Part shown: piece by piece, positions 49,948 through 59,377 of the stretch
How positions within the stretch are numbered: the first letter of the stretch is position 1
How the letters are laid out: each line of letters starts with the position of its first letter
NCBI RefSeq assembly: GCF_900129665.1
Contig: NZ_FQWL01000001.1
Location: 62,001-126,000, forward strand
Source: Flagellimonas flava
Lineage (GTDB): Bacteria; Bacteroidota; Bacteroidia; Flavobacteriales; Flavobacteriaceae
Length of the DNA: 64,000 nt
Reading direction: 5' to 3'
Notes under the pieces: model-generated
What the model was told of the DNA's origin: nothing
Database searches by the model: none
The model's input: the letters and a program-made list of their open reading frames with translations, nothing else
Translations under genes and position numbers: made by a program

Positions 49948-50349
49948 ATGGGGACGTACGAGGAAAAATTGAGCATACTTTCAGAGATGATCGCCTTTGC
50001 AAGGGTAGATTATTCCCTGAAGGATTCTGAATACAATTTTTTGTTAGGTGTGGCTACCAATCTTGGGGTTAAAAAAGAAGCCTTTGATGCCCTGCTTAAG
50101 GAAAAATCCCCTAAAGTGATTCTTAAATCACAGGCGGAACGAATTGTGCAGTTCCATAGATTGTTGCTTTTGATGAATATCGACCGGGAGCAGCATAAAA
50201 AAGAAATACAAACCCTCCACAACATTGGCTTGGCCATGGGACTTCCTCCCTCAGCCATATGGCAGGTTTTAGAGGTCATGCACAACTATCCAGACAAAGT
50301 AGTTCCGGTGGATGTGTTGATCAATATCTTCAAAGCGCACTACAACTAG
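49948..50349 (+). CDS. TerB-like hypothetical protein
   Basis: 133-residue all-helical cytoplasmic protein. The pattern EEKLSILSEMIAFARVDYSLKDSEYNFLLGVATNLGVKKEAFDALL and KKEIQTLHNIGLAMGLPPSAIWQVLEVM is like TerB/DjlA-N-type domains, although the acidic metal-site residues are poorly kept. It is not evidence of tellurite resistance. Between sucC and hsp20, no other Ter genes nearby. Confidence 0.75.
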   Translation: MGTYEEKLSILSEMIAFARVDYSLKDSEYNFLLGVATNLGVKKEAFDALLKEKSPKVILKSQAERIVQFHRLLLLMNIDREQHKKEIQTLHNIGLAMGLPPSAIWQVLEVMHNYPDKVVPVDVLINIFKAHYN

Positions 50350-50380
50350 GACATATTGTCAGTATTAATTGTTAAGAAAA

Positions 50381-50393
50381 TGCCAAAATGACA
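50381..50393 (+). promoter_or_regulatory. TGCCA-AAA-TGACA direct repeat before hsp20
   Basis: The 5-3-5 arrangement resembles TGACA-TTT-TGACA in the grpE promoter (5456-5468). It is 71 bp before the hsp20 ATG. No clear -7 box is found, so its role as a heat-shock element is tentative. Confidence 0.35.
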
Positions 50394-50464
50394 TCTAAAT
50401 GATGTTGGTATGGGATTTGACTATACAAGGGTGATTTACATGTTTAATAAAAAATTGAATCACC

Positions 50465-50890
50465 ATGAGTATAGTAAAAAGAAATAATCTGTTTTTTCCA
50501 GCCTTAATGAATGACTTTTTAAGACCTGATTGGTTTGGAGGTACAGAGAATTGGAATGTAGCCGCTCCGGCAGTTAATATCAAGGATAATGCGGATGGCT
50601 ATGAATTGGAACTTGCTGTTCCCGGGGGTAAGAAAGAAGATTTTAAAGTGGAGGTGGAAAACGATATTTTGATCATTTCCAGTGAGATTACTTCCGAAAA
50701 CAACGAAGAAAAAGATAATTACACCCGAAAAGAGTTCTCTTTTACCTCCTTTAAAAGAGCTTTTACGCTTCCTGAAACCGTTGATGGGTCTAAGATCGAT
50801 GCCAAATACGAGGCTGGAGTGTTACGGGTAAGTCTTCCTAAAAAAGAAGAAGCTCTGCCAGAACCCAAACGATTGATTTCTATAGGGTAA
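50465..50890 (+). CDS. small heat-shock protein, Hsp20/alpha-crystallin
   Basis: 141-residue ATP-independent holdase. The alpha-crystallin domain runs from about 40 to 130: PAVNIKDNADGYELELAVPGGKKEDFKVEVENDILIIS...FKRAFTLPETVDGSKIDAKYEAGVLRVSLPKKE, including the A.L.L-type GVLRVSLPK. The C-terminal IxI tail is weak (LISIG). The leader carries a TGCCA/TGACA repeat like that before grpE. Followed by a hairpin and the convergent uvrB. Confidence 0.94.
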   Translation: MSIVKRNNLFFPALMNDFLRPDWFGGTENWNVAAPAVNIKDNADGYELELAVPGGKKEDFKVEVENDILIISSEITSENNEEKDNYTRKEFSFTSFKRAFTLPETVDGSKIDAKYEAGVLRVSLPKKEEALPEPKRLISIG

Positions 50891-50960
50891 GGTAAGTAAC
50901 GATTTTGAAGCACACCAACTTGGGTGTTTCATGATGGTTGGTTTAGTTGGTTAGTTTGAT

Positions 50961-50999
50961 AGCGCGTTCTGACATTGCTTCGTCGGGGCGCGCTTTCTT
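50961..50999. terminator. GC-rich hairpin between hsp20 and uvrB
   Basis: AGCGCG (50961-50966) and CGCGCT (50989-50994) pair with a 22-nt loop, followed by TTTCTTTT in the plus direction. It lies between the two convergent stops and most likely terminates hsp20. Confidence 0.55.
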
Positions 51000-52988
51000 T
51001 TATTCCTGTGCTTGAAGTGTTTTTATTTCGTCCCTTAACTTGGCGGCTTCCATAAAGTTCAAATCCTTGGCCGCTTTTTCCATGGCCTTTCGTTTTTCAC
51101 GGATCAATTTTTCCTTTTGCTCCGGGGTCAAATATTCCAAGTCGGGTTCGGCGGCCCTTAACTCTTCCTTTTGAAAATGATAAGTTGAAACAGAGTTCTT
51201 GGCCAAGGCATTATCGAGATTTTTGTTCAGCGCCTTTGGCGTGATGTTGTTCTCCTCATTGTAATTGATTTGTTTTTCCCTCCGATAATTCGTTTCATCA
51301 ATGGTCTTCTGCATGCTTTCCGTAATGGTATCCGCATACATGATGGCCTTTCCGTTTAAATTCCGGGCAGCGCGTCCCACCGTTTGCGTCAAGGAACGGT
51401 TACTTCGCAGGAACCCTTCTTTGTCGGCATCCAAAATCGCTACCAGGGAAACTTCTGGCAAATCCAATCCCTCACGGAGCAGGTTTACTCCGATCAACAC
51501 ATCGAACAATCCCTTTCTTAGATCTTGCATGATTTCCACGCGTTCCAAGGTGTCCACATCACTATGGATATATCGACACCGTATATCGATTCGGGCTAAA
51601 TACTTGGTCAATTCCTCTGCCATACGCTTGGTGAGCGTGGTCACCAAGGTGCGTTCATCCAGTTCAACGCGCTGTTGAATTTCCTCTACCAAATCGTCGA
51701 TTTGGTTCATGCTTGGCCTAACCTCTATAATGGGATCCAACAGGCCCGTAGGCCGAATGACCTGTTCTACGTATACCCCTTGGCTCAATTGCAACTCATA
51801 ATCAGCTGGGGTGGCACTAACATAAAGGGCTTGATTTTGTAACGCTTCAAACTCCTCGAACTTAAGTGGCCTATTGTCCATTGCTGCGGGAAGCCGAAAA
51901 CCGTACTCCACCAGATTTTCCTTCCTTGAGCGATCTCCTCCGTACATGGCGTGTACCTGTGGAATGGTAACGTGACTTTCGTCAATCACCATGAGGTAAT
52001 CATCCGGAAAATAATCAAGGAGGCAAAAAGGTCGTGTTCCCGGTTCACGTCCGTCCAAATATCTTGAGTAATTCTCGATTCCAGAACAATACCCAAGTTC
52101 CCTAATCATTTCCAGGTCAAAATTGGTGCGTTCCTCAAGGCGTTTTGCCTCCAAGGGCCTTCCAATGTCCTTGAAATAGTCAATCTGTTTCACTAAATCA
52201 TCCTGAATCTGGTAAATGGCGTTATGGAGGACATCCGGAGATGTGACAAACATATTTGCCGGATAAATGTTCAAGGAGTCATAGATTTCTATTACCTTAT
52301 TGTTGAAGGGGTCCAATGCCTCTATTTCTTCGATTTCATCTCCAAAAAAGTGTATTCTAAAGGCATGGTCCGCATAACCTGGAAATACATCCACAACATC
52401 TCCCTTCACCCTGAAATTTCCGTTTCTGAAATCAGCTGTAGTTCTTGAGTATAGGCTCTGTACCAAAAGTTTAAGGAATTTGGTTCGCGAAATGACCTGA
52501 TCGCGCTGGATGGAAATTACGTTCTTTTGAAATTCCACAGGGTTTCCAATGCCATAAAGGCAAGATACAGAAGCCACTACCAAAACATCCCTCCGGCCTG
52601 ACAACAGGGAGGACGTGGCACTCAGTCTTAATTTTTCAATATCCTCATTAATGGAAAGGTCTTTCTCAATATATAATCCACTGGTGGGTATATAGGCCTC
52701 GGGCTGATAGTAGTCGTAATACGATACAAAATACTCTACCGCGTTCTTGGGGAAAAACTGCTTGAACTCTGAATACAGTTGTGCTGCCAGGGTTTTGTTA
52801 TGTGCCAATACTAATGTAGGGCGTTGCACACGTTCCACTACATTGGCCACGGTAAAGGTTTTTCCAGAGCCCGTTACCCCGAGCAATGTTTGATGGGGTT
52901 CCCCTTCGTTTATACCTTGTACCAATTGTTGAATGGCCTGAGGTTGATCACCCGTAGGTTCAAATTCGGATACGACCTGAAATTTCAT
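51000..52988 (-). CDS. uvrB: excinuclease ABC subunit B
   Basis: 662-residue DNA-damage-verifying helicase of nucleotide excision repair. Walker A GVTGSGKTFT, the beta-hairpin region YYDYYQPEAYIPTSGLYIEKD, motif V/VI region LIGVNLLREGLDLPEVSLVAILDADKEGFLRS...QTVGRAARN and the C-terminal UvrC-binding helix pair KLIREKRKAMEKAAKDLNFMEAAKLRDEI are intact. uvrA and uvrC are not in the window. Starts 46 bp after the T9SS cargo gene on the same strand. Confidence 0.97.
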   Translation of the reverse strand: MKFQVVSEFEPTGDQPQAIQQLVQGINEGEPHQTLLGVTGSGKTFTVANVVERVQRPTLVLAHNKTLAAQLYSEFKQFFPKNAVEYFVSYYDYYQPEAYIPTSGLYIEKDLSINEDIEKLRLSATSSLLSGRRDVLVVASVSCLYGIGNPVEFQKNVISIQRDQVISRTKFLKLLVQSLYSRTTADFRNGNFRVKGDVVDVFPGYADHAFRIHFFGDEIEEIEALDPFNNKVIEIYDSLNIYPANMFVTSPDVLHNAIYQIQDDLVKQIDYFKDIGRPLEAKRLEERTNFDLEMIRELGYCSGIENYSRYLDGREPGTRPFCLLDYFPDDYLMVIDESHVTIPQVHAMYGGDRSRKENLVEYGFRLPAAMDNRPLKFEEFEALQNQALYVSATPADYELQLSQGVYVEQVIRPTGLLDPIIEVRPSMNQIDDLVEEIQQRVELDERTLVTTLTKRMAEELTKYLARIDIRCRYIHSDVDTLERVEIMQDLRKGLFDVLIGVNLLREGLDLPEVSLVAILDADKEGFLRSNRSLTQTVGRAARNLNGKAIMYADTITESMQKTIDETNYRREKQINYNEENNITPKALNKNLDNALAKNSVSTYHFQKEELRAAEPDLEYLTPEQKEKLIREKRKAMEKAAKDLNFMEAAKLRDEIKTLQAQE

Positions 52989-53034
52989 CCTATAAAAATA
53001 CTAAAGGGAGTAGCGAAAATGAAGTAAAATGAGT

Positions 53035-54771
53035 TTATCTTTTTAAGGCAAAGTGGCCTCTTATTTCCCTATTTGTTTCATCGGTTGCAGCAAACCAATA
53101 ATCTCCAGCAGGCAAAGGTCTTCCTCCAAAATTACCGTCCCAACCCAGTGAGTTTTGGGTGATTACGGAAAGTAATCGTCCGTACCTATCAAAGATTCTA
53201 ATGCTCTGAAGAACAACTATCTCTGCTTCTTTGGGTTGGATGAATTGCCAAAAATCGTTCACATTATCCCCGTTTGGCGTGAAAAATTTGGGAAAACCTT
53301 CAACCGTTAAATCCTGGATAAAGGGTGCGCTTACGATTCCGCATCCGTTTTTATCACGGACAAAAAACTCATGACTGCCGGAAGGGACATCACCGAATAC
53401 ATTGCTGTCCTGATAGGGTCCGTCCCGGTTGTCTATGGCGTATTCATAATCGCCATTTCCAGTAGCTTCTACGGTGATTCGGAACCCTGTAGCAGTTTCT
53501 ACCGGAATCAAGGTTCTTATTGACGGAATTTCGGATGATACCACCTGGAATTCCTTGGAAGTGGGGCACTCGATAATTTCACCAAATTGAATCACTTCAT
53601 TGTATACCTCATAACGATACGTTCCATTCTCAGTGAGCATTACCTCGTTGGTGTCGGATAGAAGGGTTTCGTTCCCAAACTGGTCAACTTGGTACCAACG
53701 ATAGCCATCTCCGGTATCGGGAGCTGTTACTAAAAAAGGAGTTTCGTTTTCACAAAATGAAAGGGTATCCGGAAAATCGGAGACTGGATTTAAAGTCACA
53801 AATTCTCCAGAATCAGGGTCTAGATAGGGACCACACCCCAATAGCGTGGAAAAATTTTCTTGGGCACATCCAATGGCGCTACCTGCATCATTAAAGGGAA
53901 CTATAGTTATGAAAAAGGTACGGTTGGGCTCAAAATTGAGCACAAAAGTGGAATTGCTACTAAAACTGTTGTTGTCCAAAACATCTGCTCCTCCCGGTGT
54001 AGATCCAATGGTAACACGATAACCGGTTGCTCCAGGTACGGGGAGCCATTCGATCAACGGTGTCAACGGAACATCCGTTTCTCCACTAAAAGGCGTCACC
54101 AGTGATGTACAACCTGGAATGGGGGCTAAATCCCTTGTTCTAAAACTGATTTCGGAACAGCTGGAGGTACTCCCATTTTCGTTAAAAGGAACCACTGACG
54201 CATAAATCAAAGTGGTAGCAGGTAATTCTCCTGGAGGGTCAAAAAAGAGCGTATTTCCAGCATCGGTCTGTGGTAAGATATCATTTCCGCCAGGAGTGGT
54301 ACCCAGTGTTACATAGTATCCTGTTGCTCTCGGGGCATAGTTCCAGGATAGGTTAGTGAATACACTAACGTTGGTGCCACCATCCAAAGGGTTTCTAAAG
54401 GAGGTGCAATCCGGAACGGTGGTGACATCTTCAGTTACAAAGGACTGACTGCTACACACAATATCACTGCTTCCCTGAAATAAGAAATCCAGAATGATGG
54501 TCACATAGATTGTGGTGTTTTCAGGTAGACCCAGATTAGGCGTATAGGAGGTGGAACTCCCTACGGATTGTTCTGATATTTCAGCACCACCTGGAGTGGT
54601 TCCCAAGCGAATCCGATATCCTGGAACCCCGTCCGATGATTCCCAAGCTATGGTAGCATCTACAGGGACATTGGTGGCTCCATCAACCGGAAAAAGCAAG
54701 TCGGGACAGTCTTGGGACCATCCGGTCAAGCTGACCAGAAAGACCAATATGTAAAGCAATTTTTTTAACAT
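53035..54771 (-). CDS. T9SS type B cargo protein with three Fn3-like repeats
   Basis: 578-residue secreted or surface protein. Signal peptide (LLYILVFLVSLTGWSQ). Three tandem repeats of about 95 residues start at CPDLLFPVDGATNVPVD, CTSFRNPLDGGTNVSVF and CTSLVTPFSGETDVPLT; each carries GYRIRLGTTPGG-like central strands. A further Ig-like part follows. The last 85 residues (FPKFFTPNGDNVNDFWQF...FDRYGRLL...WDGNFGGRPLPAGDYWF...GHFALKR) are the type B (gliding-motility-associated) sorting domain that directs export by the type IX system. No T9SS machinery genes are in the window. Confidence 0.92.
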   Translation of the reverse strand: MLKKLLYILVFLVSLTGWSQDCPDLLFPVDGATNVPVDATIAWESSDGVPGYRIRLGTTPGGAEISEQSVGSSTSYTPNLGLPENTTIYVTIILDFLFQGSSDIVCSSQSFVTEDVTTVPDCTSFRNPLDGGTNVSVFTNLSWNYAPRATGYYVTLGTTPGGNDILPQTDAGNTLFFDPPGELPATTLIYASVVPFNENGSTSSCSEISFRTRDLAPIPGCTSLVTPFSGETDVPLTPLIEWLPVPGATGYRVTIGSTPGGADVLDNNSFSSNSTFVLNFEPNRTFFITIVPFNDAGSAIGCAQENFSTLLGCGPYLDPDSGEFVTLNPVSDFPDTLSFCENETPFLVTAPDTGDGYRWYQVDQFGNETLLSDTNEVMLTENGTYRYEVYNEVIQFGEIIECPTSKEFQVVSSEIPSIRTLIPVETATGFRITVEATGNGDYEYAIDNRDGPYQDSNVFGDVPSGSHEFFVRDKNGCGIVSAPFIQDLTVEGFPKFFTPNGDNVNDFWQFIQPKEAEIVVLQSIRIFDRYGRLLSVITQNSLGWDGNFGGRPLPAGDYWFAATDETNREIRGHFALKR

Positions 54772-54818
54772 TTGACCAAAATCAAACCCTTTAAATTAAA
54801 TATTTCCTGACCATAAAC

Positions 54819-57533
54819 CTATCTTTTTAACGCAAAATGCCCTTGGTAAACCCTCCCATCCTCTAAATTGATTTTAAACCAATAATCTGATGATGGAAGT
54901 TGACGGTTGTTAAAGGTTCCGTTCCAACCGCTTGTTTTTGGACTTACCTGGGCCATTAGTTTTCCGTAACGATCATAAATAGATATCAGGGTTTCAGACT
55001 GATATTCCTCATTAACGCCAATGAGCTGCCAAGTATCGTTTACGTTATCGCCATTTGGCGTGAAAAATTTGGGATATCCAATAACGGAAATCAACTGTTC
55101 CGAAATACCACATCCGTTCTTATCCCGCACACTTATGGTGGCAAAACCAGGTTCCACGTTTTCGAAGATGGGGGAATCTTGATAGCTTACCCCATCTAGG
55201 GAATACTCGTAATCTCCATCTCCGGTTACCATGACCTCTACCATATTATTGTCAGTGAGGTCGGTTACATCAACATCTTGGATAAAAGCAATATTGGAAG
55301 GCACAACCTCAAAATCAGTCGTGTTGAAACATTCAAATATGCCTTCAGCGGTATTGTATTGATAGCCAATTTCCAAAATATAATTGCCTACGGCAGATAT
55401 GTCAAGTTCTTTGTTATTGCCAAGAGCCACGATATTGGCGCCATCCAGCCGATACCATTGATAGAGATCGAACCCTCCCGGTGCTTGAATGGTTAATGGT
55501 GGGCCGTCGGTACACCAGATTATTTCTTGTTCAAATTCGAAAGATGGTGTGGGGTTTACCACCAGATTGATTAGATCTATATCCTCACATTCATTTCCGG
55601 TTTCAATTCGCGCAAAAATGTTGGTCGAACCAGTGAGGTAATCTCCTGAAATGGGATTTTGCTCCAAACTTGCATCATCTTGATTGGCATAGAAAACCAC
55701 ATCTACACTGGCATATTCATCGTCTTGAATCGCATTTAAATCGAAAAACCCTTCTAAAAAAGTATCTTCTGGAACTTCATCGCAGGTATAGAATACTTTT
55801 TCGTCTCCCAGATTGATGATGATGTCCCTAACCTCCAAATTCAATTCGCCCGTATTTTCACAGCCATTGGAATCAACAACCTTATAGTGAATAGTTTGAT
55901 TGTAGGGATTGGAATTGGTGTAGCCAATTGGGTTCACTATGGCACTATCGCTGCCCAAATCTGTCAATGATTCGTAAAAGGTATAAGTATAATCCGAATT
56001 AAAAATCGCCTGTTCAAGGTTAAACGTGGTCAATCCGTCAGGAGCTCCATTCGTGACGATATCGCACTGCGCCAAGAACAGAGATGGATTATCTGGTAGT
56101 GGATTCACTAAAATAAATGCTTCCCCAACAATGGGACATTCACTTGGGTCGGCGGGCATTATCTCTAGGCTATAGCGACCAGAATCTGTGATATCGGCGG
56201 TATTTATGGTAAAGGTATTTCCACTATTTGCCAGAGGGCTGCCATCCTTTTCCCAGTTGTATGTGGCACCGGGAATAACCTCGGATTCCAACGTGAATGG
56301 TTCCCCGAAACATATGGTTTGCGAAGTGCTGCTCGTTCCATCAGCATTTTTAATGATGGCCACCCGGTCGAAAAAGGACTGAATAAAAGGTGGAAGACCT
56401 TGGGTCGCCCTATCCGGTCCCAGGAAAACCGCATTGTGTCGGTAGTTGGCAGCATCCCCCTTTGCATTAGGGTTTTCAATGACCCCTAAATAGGAGGTCC
56501 CTGTAAGGTAATTTTCAGCTATGGTCCTATAAATTTTTCCATTTTGACCCAATTGAAGGGCTCCACGATAAATAGACCTTCGGTCGATTTCAACTTCTGA
56601 AGCTTGAATATTCGGTGCGGTAAGGTCGTACTGCACTAAGGAAGATGAATGTGTGCCCACCTCGTCTGCGGGAGCATTGTTGGAGGTGTGGGTATACAAA
56701 AATTGTTGATTAGGGGAGAATTCCACACCATAGGGAAACTTGTTGGGGGCACTCACCCCAATATTCTGTTGGTTTGATAATATCCCTGTGGTAGCATCAA
56801 AATCATATAAAAATAGCCCCGAGGCCGAGTTGGCGCAGGCCAATTTGGTGCCATCAGCAGAAAATTTAAGATAACCTCTGGGGTCAAATATTTCCAGACC
56901 AGCAAATTTACTTTTAACCGCAGTGGTATTTACACCCGTAGCGCTTACCTCAAAGGCATGAAAAGTGTCGAAAGCACCAAGCCCTCCATTTTCAGTACCC
57001 AGGGTTACCACCCAAATGGATTCATCCTGACAATTTTTGATAACGGCCGATATCTTTTCAGAGCAATCGGCCAGGAGGTTTACATTTTTTTGGATAACTG
57101 CACCATCACCACCGTTCATGGTCATATCGACCACAGAATAATTCATGCCTCTATCAGGATCACCTTCAAACACAGCAGTGTCCACAGTAAATATGTAAAG
57201 TATGTTGGGGTCTTGTGGTTTCTGGACCACAATAGCGGATTGGGTACTTGATGGGTCTCCGTAAAGTCCACGACCATTTTGCATTACGTTATGGGTACGA
57301 TCATAAACTGTAATACCATCGGTATATAAAAGAAGATTGCCAATGGCATCGGAAATGGTGGTGCAGCCCTCAAATGTATTGAGTCTGCCGTCGTTCAACG
57401 GAGTAACGCTACCATCATTGTTGAACTGGATTCCCGCACCGTTCCCAAAATACCAATTGGAAGTTTCCCCTTGTGCAAAAACCCCACAAGAAAGCACCCC
57501 AAACAGTATAAAAAGAGTATATCTATATAGCAT
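54819..57533 (-). CDS. T9SS type B cargo protein with beta-propeller-like N-terminus
   Basis: 904 residues. Signal peptide (MLYRYTLFILFGVLSCGVFAQ). About 25-400 resembles the WD40/propeller-type module of flavobacterial adhesion proteins (NWYFGNGAGIQFNNDGSVTPLNDGRLNTFEG...). Ig/PKD-like segments follow (SQTICFGEPFTLESEVIPGATYNWEKDGSPL...). The C-terminus YPKFFTPNGDNVNDTWQL...IYDRYGKLMAQVS...WNGTFNNRQLPSSDYWF...GHFALKR closely matches that of the next gene, so both are type B cargo and share at least the final ~150 residues. 28 bp after the ABC permease stop. Confidence 0.92.
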   Translation of the reverse strand: MLYRYTLFILFGVLSCGVFAQGETSNWYFGNGAGIQFNNDGSVTPLNDGRLNTFEGCTTISDAIGNLLLYTDGITVYDRTHNVMQNGRGLYGDPSSTQSAIVVQKPQDPNILYIFTVDTAVFEGDPDRGMNYSVVDMTMNGGDGAVIQKNVNLLADCSEKISAVIKNCQDESIWVVTLGTENGGLGAFDTFHAFEVSATGVNTTAVKSKFAGLEIFDPRGYLKFSADGTKLACANSASGLFLYDFDATTGILSNQQNIGVSAPNKFPYGVEFSPNQQFLYTHTSNNAPADEVGTHSSSLVQYDLTAPNIQASEVEIDRRSIYRGALQLGQNGKIYRTIAENYLTGTSYLGVIENPNAKGDAANYRHNAVFLGPDRATQGLPPFIQSFFDRVAIIKNADGTSSTSQTICFGEPFTLESEVIPGATYNWEKDGSPLANSGNTFTINTADITDSGRYSLEIMPADPSECPIVGEAFILVNPLPDNPSLFLAQCDIVTNGAPDGLTTFNLEQAIFNSDYTYTFYESLTDLGSDSAIVNPIGYTNSNPYNQTIHYKVVDSNGCENTGELNLEVRDIIINLGDEKVFYTCDEVPEDTFLEGFFDLNAIQDDEYASVDVVFYANQDDASLEQNPISGDYLTGSTNIFARIETGNECEDIDLINLVVNPTPSFEFEQEIIWCTDGPPLTIQAPGGFDLYQWYRLDGANIVALGNNKELDISAVGNYILEIGYQYNTAEGIFECFNTTDFEVVPSNIAFIQDVDVTDLTDNNMVEVMVTGDGDYEYSLDGVSYQDSPIFENVEPGFATISVRDKNGCGISEQLISVIGYPKFFTPNGDNVNDTWQLIGVNEEYQSETLISIYDRYGKLMAQVSPKTSGWNGTFNNRQLPSSDYWFKINLEDGRVYQGHFALKR

Positions 57534-57561
57534 TCAAAGGATAACAGTACCTGACAAGATA

Positions 57562-58395
57562 CTATAAATCCCGCTTTTTCAACAATGCGTATGACAAATA
57601 GACAAAAATCGCAGTCCAAAGGATAACAATTAAAAATTCATACCAATAGACCTGATAATCAAAACTCATGTTTTCCCCAATCTGCTGACCAATATTTTGA
57701 ACAGCGGAAAGCCTGGAAAAGGGTTCCTTGATTAGATTTGCCATGGATTCAAGAGGAAACAAACTTTTAATCATTTTGGCACTTTCCCAGCTGGTGACCT
57801 TCCAACCCAACAAACCAAACACCATTTGTTCCAGAATTACCCATAGGATAAGAAACCCTAAGGCGAAAGCGGAGCGTTTTACAAAAATCCCCAAGAACAG
57901 ACAGAACGAGAAGAACCCCACCAGCTTTACAAAAAAGGCCACTAGAAACTCCAGATCAGAGAAAATAATGGAGATTTCATTGTAATCTGAATACACTAGT
58001 CCTAAAATCATGGATACCACAAAAACGAAAACTGTGGAAATAAGGGAAAATGAGATGACGGTCAAAAACTTGGATGCAATAAACTCCTTTTTGGACAAAC
58101 CATCGATTAGGTTTTGTTTGATGGTTTTGTTGCTGTATTCGTTGGCCATCATAGAGACGATGACAATGGCCAAAAACAATTTGAAGATGGCGGTGACAAA
58201 GGTGTTGAAATGCCAGATATAAGGAAAATTGAAAATACCCTGGTCTGCCAAATGAAACTGTACGGGGCCAATATCAAATTTTATGGCCGCAACCAAGGCG
58301 ATTGATGTCAGTAACAGAAAATAAGAAGTGATGAGAATCTTACTGGCCCTATTGTTCCAAAGTTTGATGAATTCTATTTGAAGTAAACGTACCAT
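57562..58395 (-). CDS. ABC-2 type permease subunit
   Basis: 277-residue membrane protein with six predicted helices; MVRLLQIEFIKLWNNRASKILITSYFLLLTSIALVA at the N-terminus is typical of bacitracin/lantibiotic-type permeases (ABC2_membrane_4-like), followed by NEYSNKTIKQNLIDGLSKKEFIASKFLTV. With the preceding ATPase, 11 bp away, it forms an exporter of unknown substrate. Confidence 0.88.
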   Translation of the reverse strand: MVRLLQIEFIKLWNNRASKILITSYFLLLTSIALVAAIKFDIGPVQFHLADQGIFNFPYIWHFNTFVTAIFKLFLAIVIVSMMANEYSNKTIKQNLIDGLSKKEFIASKFLTVISFSLISTVFVFVVSMILGLVYSDYNEISIIFSDLEFLVAFFVKLVGFFSFCLFLGIFVKRSAFALGFLILWVILEQMVFGLLGWKVTSWESAKMIKSLFPLESMANLIKEPFSRLSAVQNIGQQIGENMSFDYQVYWYEFLIVILWTAIFVYLSYALLKKRDL

Positions 58396-58406
58396 TCGTT
58401 TTTTGA

Positions 58407-59303
58407 TTAGTTGTTTTTGGTCAAGGTTAAAAATTGCTCTTCCAGACTTTCTTTGCGTTTTACCAAATGGGAAAGCACCAAGCCTTTTTCAAAAAGGAGT
58501 TTATTGAGCTCCTCGGCATTCATCTCCTCTTTTAGAAAAGCTGTTAAAGTGCCATTCTCTCTAGTGATTTTTCCAAAGCTGGCATTCTTTTCCAGTAGGC
58601 TTTCCAGTTTTTCCAGGTCTTTGGTACGAAGTTCAAAGAACCCATGACTTGCCAACATGCCGTCAACCGGTCCTGCGTACAATTTTTCCCCTTTGCGAAG
58701 GATCACTACATGGGAGCACACTTTTTCAACTTCGTCCAACAAATGACTTGCCAAGAGTATGGTAGTGCCTTGGGCTGCAATCTTTTTTATAATCTCCCTT
58801 ATTTGGTGGATGCCCTGCGGATCAAGGCCGTTGGTGGGCTCGTCAAGAATAAGTATTTCAGGGTCGTTAAGCAGGGCCGAAGCTATGGCCAAACGTTGTT
58901 TCATTCCAAGGGAATAGGTCCGGAACTTACTGTCCTTACGGTCCCATAGTCCTACCAGTTCCAATTTTTCCTGGATTTTAGTATCCGGAACTTCCTTGAT
59001 TTTACAAACCAATTTCAAGTTTTGGATGGCGGTCATATATGGATAGAAGTTGGGCCGTTCTATGATGGCCCCAACTTTTTTTAAGGCCTCATGGGTGGAA
59101 GTATTTCCATCGAACCAGCTAAATTCCCCGGCGGTGCGATTGACCACGTTCAAAATAATCCCAAGAGTAGTGGATTTACCACTTCCATTAGGGCCTAAAA
59201 TGCCGTATACGTTGCCTTTTTCGATAGTAAAAGACAAATCTTTCACGGCCGTGAGAAAACCAAATTTTTTGGTTAGATTTTGTACGGTCAGTATTGTTTC
59301 CAA
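58407..59303 (-). CDS. ABC transporter ATP-binding protein
   Basis: 298-residue ATPase: Walker A GPNGSGKSTT, signature YSLGMKQRL, Walker B ILILDEPTNGLDP, switch His ASHLLDE. Most similar in layout to BcrA-type drug-exporter ATPases. No ATG is available at the N-terminus; METILTVQNLTKKFG begins with TTG (59303-59301). First gene of a minus-strand run: ATPase, permease, two T9SS cargo genes and uvrB, with gaps of 11-47 bp. Confidence 0.9.
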   Translation of the reverse strand: METILTVQNLTKKFGFLTAVKDLSFTIEKGNVYGILGPNGSGKSTTLGIILNVVNRTAGEFSWFDGNTSTHEALKKVGAIIERPNFYPYMTAIQNLKLVCKIKEVPDTKIQEKLELVGLWDRKDSKFRTYSLGMKQRLAIASALLNDPEILILDEPTNGLDPQGIHQIREIIKKIAAQGTTILLASHLLDEVEKVCSHVVILRKGEKLYAGPVDGMLASHGFFELRTKDLEKLESLLEKNASFGKITRENGTLTAFLKEEMNAEELNKLLFEKGLVLSHLVKRKESLEEQFLTLTKNN

Positions 59304-59377
59304 GACGGAATCGTTTTTTGATTAGTTTATAGTAACTTGACGAGGTATAGCCAATTTTGTTACAAATTAGGGAAAGA

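Noticed and set aside
49948..50349. tellurite-resistance gene
   Set aside because: Only a loose TerB-like helical pattern, and no other ter genes are present.
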